From: a virus
Reading direction: 5' to 3' (one strand)
IMG/VR virus record: IMGVR_UViG_3300044639_002101
Span: 1-54,631 of that record
Length of the DNA stretch: 54,631 bases
Part shown: positions 52,165 to 54,631 of the stretch, in pieces
Layout: every line of letters starts with the position of its first letter
Position numbering within the stretch: the stretch's first letter is position 1
The notes under the pieces: model-generated
The model's input: the letters and a program-made list of their open reading frames with translations, nothing else
What the model was told of the DNA's origin: nothing
Database searches by the model: none
Made by a program: the position numbers and the translations under genes

Positions 52165-52767
52165 ATGATTAAATTAAAAAACATATTACAAGAAAATATG
52201 CGTAGCTTCGGAACTAAGAATTTATTAACCGAACAAGGAGCAGCTATTGAATTAATAGGTATGCCTCAAGTTAAAGCTGCAACGCAATTCTTTAAAGCAG
52301 CATATGATAAGCAAGTACCTGCTCCTAATTACATATTAGGACAATATTATTTGAAAACAAACCCGACAGATTTTAACGCTGACGTTCGTAAAAATTATTT
52401 CGGTAAAGTTTTAGGTTTTGGACTAGTTCGATTCGGTACAATGACTATACCATTGTTAACCAATGGCGCGCAAGACGAAGGCGGATCATTTCAATTTAAC
52501 CCGGACCAAGTTACCCCGCAAGGGTATGACCTAGCATGGAAGGAATTGAGATTCTACTCGGAACCTTTTGGTCCTGTACCTAAAGATTCCGCAGGCATGG
52601 CGAACAAAATTAATGCAGCATTTAATCAAATACCATTAAAAGATATTCAAGCTATGTATGCTGCAACAAAGAATAAATATAACGCGCAAATTGTAGCATT
52701 CAAAGCATCGAAAGCTCCAGTATTAGCATTATTGACAGGAAATGCTAAAGCTTTCTACGGAGTATAA
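52165..52767 (+). CDS. Packaged-type protein, paralogue A, 200 aa
   Basis: The leader MIKLKNILQENMRSFGTKNL, then Leu-Thr-Glu/Gln, contains the ENM-x-x-FGTKNL motif shared with the next two plus-strand leader proteins. The mature part begins near residue 24. Shared with paralogue B (52781-53392): PQVKAATQFFKAAYDK, YILGQYYLK, IPLKDIQAMY and the C-terminal LLTGNAKAFYGV, in the same order and spacing. The fold looks mixed alpha/beta, with no membrane segment and no catalytic motif I recognise. It follows a promoter motif and AAAAGGA site. Probably an internal head protein present in many copies, kept as two copies by tandem duplication. Confidence 0.65.
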   Translation: MIKLKNILQENMRSFGTKNLLTEQGAAIELIGMPQVKAATQFFKAAYDKQVPAPNYILGQYYLKTNPTDFNADVRKNYFGKVLGFGLVRFGTMTIPLLTNGAQDEGGSFQFNPDQVTPQGYDLAWKELRFYSEPFGPVPKDSAGMANKINAAFNQIPLKDIQAMYAATKNKYNAQIVAFKASKAPVLALLTGNAKAFYGV

Positions 52768-52780
52768 ATAAAAGTAAAAT

Positions 52781-53392
52781 ATGAAGAATCTTTTATCAGA
52801 AAATATGATGCGATTTGGAACTAAGAATTTATCTGAATCAAACATTAGAAACATTAATAAATCTTTATTAACTGAAGGGGAAGTTGATTTAATGAAACTT
52901 CCGCAAGTTGCCGCAGCAACAAAATTCTTTAAAGCTGCGTGGGATAAGCGAGTTCAAAAACCTAGTTATATATTAGGTCAATATTATTTAAAATCTGATC
53001 GAGAAACTAACTTCGAAACTGCATATCGTTATATGGGAAGTGTAGTTGGTTTTAAATTAGCTAGATTCGGAACCTTAGTATTACCAGTTCCAGATTTATA
53101 TATGGGTGGTAGATGGCAATTTGAAGGTACTGGAGCAAATGGTCCAATCGGCTTCAGTCAATTAATGTGGGATACTTCAGCTATAACTATAGAACCAAAT
53201 ATAAAGCCAGCTGATGCAGCAGCTTGGATCAATGAGGTATTTAATCAAATGCCACTTAAAGATATCCAAGCATTATATAATGCTTCGCCAGGAAAACCAA
53301 AATATGATACATATATTGCACAGTTAAAAACAGCAACAACTCCAATTAAGCCATTACTAACTGGCAATGCTAAAGCATTCTTTGGTGTATAA
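52781..53392 (+). CDS. Packaged-type protein, paralogue B, 203 aa
   Basis: The leader MKNLLSENMMRFGTKNLSES runs on to KSLLTE (residues 27-32), then Gly33, a good gp21-type cleavage site. The body pairs with paralogue A: PQVAAATKFFKAAWDK, YILGQYYLK, MPLKDIQALY and LLTGNAKAFFGV. The region between (about 70-150) differs more, with GGRWQFEGTGANGP here, and may be the specific part. The gene starts 13 nt after paralogue A with little Shine-Dalgarno sequence, so translation is probably coupled to A. It ends 21 nt before a bidirectional terminator. Function unknown. Confidence 0.65.
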   Translation: MKNLLSENMMRFGTKNLSESNIRNINKSLLTEGEVDLMKLPQVAAATKFFKAAWDKRVQKPSYILGQYYLKSDRETNFETAYRYMGSVVGFKLARFGTLVLPVPDLYMGGRWQFEGTGANGPIGFSQLMWDTSAITIEPNIKPADAAAWINEVFNQMPLKDIQALYNASPGKPKYDTYIAQLKTATTPIKPLLTGNAKAFFGV

Positions 53393-53413
53393 ATAAAAAA
53401 TATATAATGTAGG

Positions 53414-53440
53414 ATAGGGGCTTTAATTAGCCCCTATTTT
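53414..53440. terminator. Bidirectional terminator between convergent genes
   Basis: ATAGGGGCT and AGCCCCTAT form a perfect 9-bp stem with a 6-base loop. T residues follow on the plus strand (ATTTTACT); the minus strand has a poorer T run. It serves the paralogue B gene and probably also the opposing exported-protein gene. Confidence 0.85.
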
Positions 53441-53441
53441 A

Positions 53442-53984
53442 CTATTCGATAAAACATTGTGCACATTCCACATCGATGTTAATATTATTAAAGGTTAATA
53501 CCGACCAAGTGTCTGAAAAATCTTTAATCATAATAACATGATCAATTAAATCTGGAATACCGGTATTATATAATTCTAAGATTTCAATTGTCTGAATATT
53601 ATTTTTAAAATCATTAACATCTAAACTAAATTTTCCTACAATTTTCCTAGTATGATTAAATGTTGCTGTTAAGACCTCATCTGCATTTTTATCTGACATA
53701 TAATCGTATCCATTAGAAAAATACATTGTGTCTGGAATTAATTTAAAGTATCCATGATTCCATTTAGTAAATCGATCATATGCTGAAATAAATGAATCTT
53801 TAATACTAGATTCTAATTTATTAACACGGCCGGAAACAACCATATTTCTAACGTGTGCTCCTGTATATTCAATACCGTAACGGTCTAATACTGCATTTTC
53901 AACTTCATTTAACATCGTAAATGTTATTTGCGAATATGTAACAGAATTAATTGCAATGGCTAATACTAATAATAACTTTTTCAT
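53442..53984 (-). CDS. Exported protein in reverse orientation within the packaged-protein cluster
   Basis: 180 residues. Residues 1-19 are a signal peptide (MKKLLLVLAIAINSVTYSQ), Bacteroidota style, so the mature protein probably begins at about residue 20. The rest is alpha/beta with acidic and aromatic residues (ESSIKDSFISAYDRFTKWNH, FKLIPDTMYFSNGYDYMSD), ending CAQCFIE with a CxxC pair. I do not recognise a family; a periplasmic or secreted role is likely, for example superinfection exclusion or envelope modification. It faces the leader-protein genes and has its own terminator. A gene of opposite direction inside a cluster like this looks like a later insertion. Confidence 0.65.
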   Translation of the reverse strand: MKKLLLVLAIAINSVTYSQITFTMLNEVENAVLDRYGIEYTGAHVRNMVVSGRVNKLESSIKDSFISAYDRFTKWNHGYFKLIPDTMYFSNGYDYMSDKNADEVLTATFNHTRKIVGKFSLDVNDFKNNIQTIEILELYNTGIPDLIDHVIMIKDFSDTWSVLTFNNINIDVECAQCFIE

Positions 53985-54078
53985 CTCTTTTTAATTTAAC
54001 TGATTAACTATTTAATTATACTATATAATAAGAAGAATAATTCATGAATCCAATCTATATGGTATTTTAATTTTACAT

Positions 54079-54089
54079 ATATTTATATA
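54079..54089 (+). promoter_or_regulatory. Late-promoter-like motif, plus strand
   Basis: ATATTTATATA, followed by AAAGAATATAAACCTTAAAGG and the ATG at 54116. The leader resembles that of the minus-strand gene starting at 25211. Confidence 0.65.
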
Positions 54090-54115
54090 AAAGAATATAA
54101 ACCTTAAAGGAAAAC

Positions 54116-54631
54116 ATGAAAAATACTTTAGCAGAAAATATGCTTAGATTCGGAGTTAAAAATTTATCTGAATCATCTAAAAGAAAATTAACAGAAGGAC
54201 CAGCGAAACCGATTCAACCATATGCCGCGGTAAATCCAAAATCACTGAAGTTTGCAGATCAAGCAACCTATGATAACTTCATGACAACCAAGTTATACGG
54301 AAACATAATCATAGGTTGGTCTGACCAACAAGCTGCTGTAGACGGTAAGTATGGTAAATGGTGTCTAGAAAGGGGTAATCAATTTATTAGCGGGCCTCCA
54401 TCTCAATATAAACTTATGGATGGTTATGAAGGTACTCTACAAGTAGTCGCAGCTGAAATAGCACAAGCATGCGTAGTACAAGGCCGCACGACATGTAGTG
54501 CGTTTCGTGATTTAAAACTCGCAGAATTTGCAAATTTAGACGCTATCCAAAAGTTAAAGAGCGCGGGTCTCTATAGAAATTTTTCAGGCGGCCCAGATTC
54601 TATATTAGGAAATGAGATGTCAAGTGCAGGC
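54116..54631 (+). CDS. Packaged-type protein, truncated by the window end
   Basis: 172 codons are visible and the frame is open to the last base. The leader MKNTLAENMLRFGVKNLSES, then SKRKLTE/Gly28, closely matches the leader of paralogue B and gives a clear Leu-Thr-Glu/Gly cut site. The body after that is different from paralogues A and B: KSLKFADQATYDNFMTTKLY, then WSDQQAAVDGKYGKWCLERG and AAEIAQACVVQGRTTCSAF, with three Cys residues and many aromatic ones. The G+C content rises toward the window end. No family recognised. It shares the leader and the promoter arrangement, so I place it in the same packaged set; the rest of the gene is needed to say more. Confidence 0.6.
   Translation, partial: MKNTLAENMLRFGVKNLSESSKRKLTEGPAKPIQPYAAVNPKSLKFADQATYDNFMTTKLYGNIIIGWSDQQAAVDGKYGKWCLERGNQFISGPPSQYKLMDGYEGTLQVVAAEIAQACVVQGRTTCSAFRDLKLAEFANLDAIQKLKSAGLYRNFSGGPDSILGNEMSSAG

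Noticed and set aside
1-54631. tRNA, rRNA, integrase, repressor or transposase genes
   Set aside because: No cloverleaf, rRNA-like sequence or lysogeny or transposase motif was seen by eye in either strand; a tRNA search program would be decisive.

Overview
The window is part of the genome of a large, AT-rich, T4-like tailed phage (myovirus). It carries the T4-type head genes (portal gp20, prohead protease gp21, scaffold gp22, capsid gp23, large terminase gp17), neck genes (gp13, gp14, gp15), baseplate genes (gp6, gp25, a gp5-like protein) and a gp55-type late sigma factor. No integrase, repressor, tRNA or CRISPR was seen. The host is probably a Bacteroidota bacterium (Flavobacteria-like). 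Two exported proteins have signal peptides ending in Ser-Gln, and the phage bS21 has a Flavobacteria-like C-terminal half. Host assignment is inference.

Almost everything up to 50171 is read on the minus strand, so transcription order runs from high to low coordinates: uvsE and two mini-genes; HD hydrolase, membrane protein and gp55 sigma; baseplate and tail genes (46942 down to 32156); a kinase-like protein and a MORN-like protein; endonuclease I, primase and a fused SbcD-SbcC; a large fibre protein; a nucleotidyltransferase-ligase fusion; small envelope and zinc proteins; terminase, portal, gp21, small head proteins, bS21, gp22 and gp23; PhoH; gp13, gp14 and gp15; then tail fibres. Tail sheath and tail tube genes are not here. 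Many neighbours overlap as TAATG or ATGA, which suggests translational coupling.

From 50255 to the right end the direction switches to plus. This block holds a cluster of unrecognised proteins that begin with a short amphipathic leader ending in a Leu/Ile-X-Glu site. That resembles the T4 capsid-targeting sequence that is cut by the gp21 protease. Similar leaders occur on minus-strand genes, including the kinase-like and MORN-like proteins. I infer a set of internal head proteins that are packaged and delivered with the DNA.

Two regulatory themes stand out. An ATATTTATA(TAAA) motif, always in coding orientation, lies just upstream of about twenty genes and is the best candidate for the promoter read by the gp55-like sigma. 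Many genes also have strong Shine-Dalgarno-like AAGGA sequences, which is unusual for a Bacteroidota host. Together with the phage bS21, this suggests the phage may alter start-site selection by host ribosomes. Four hairpin terminators are visible; one has the promoter motif in its loop.
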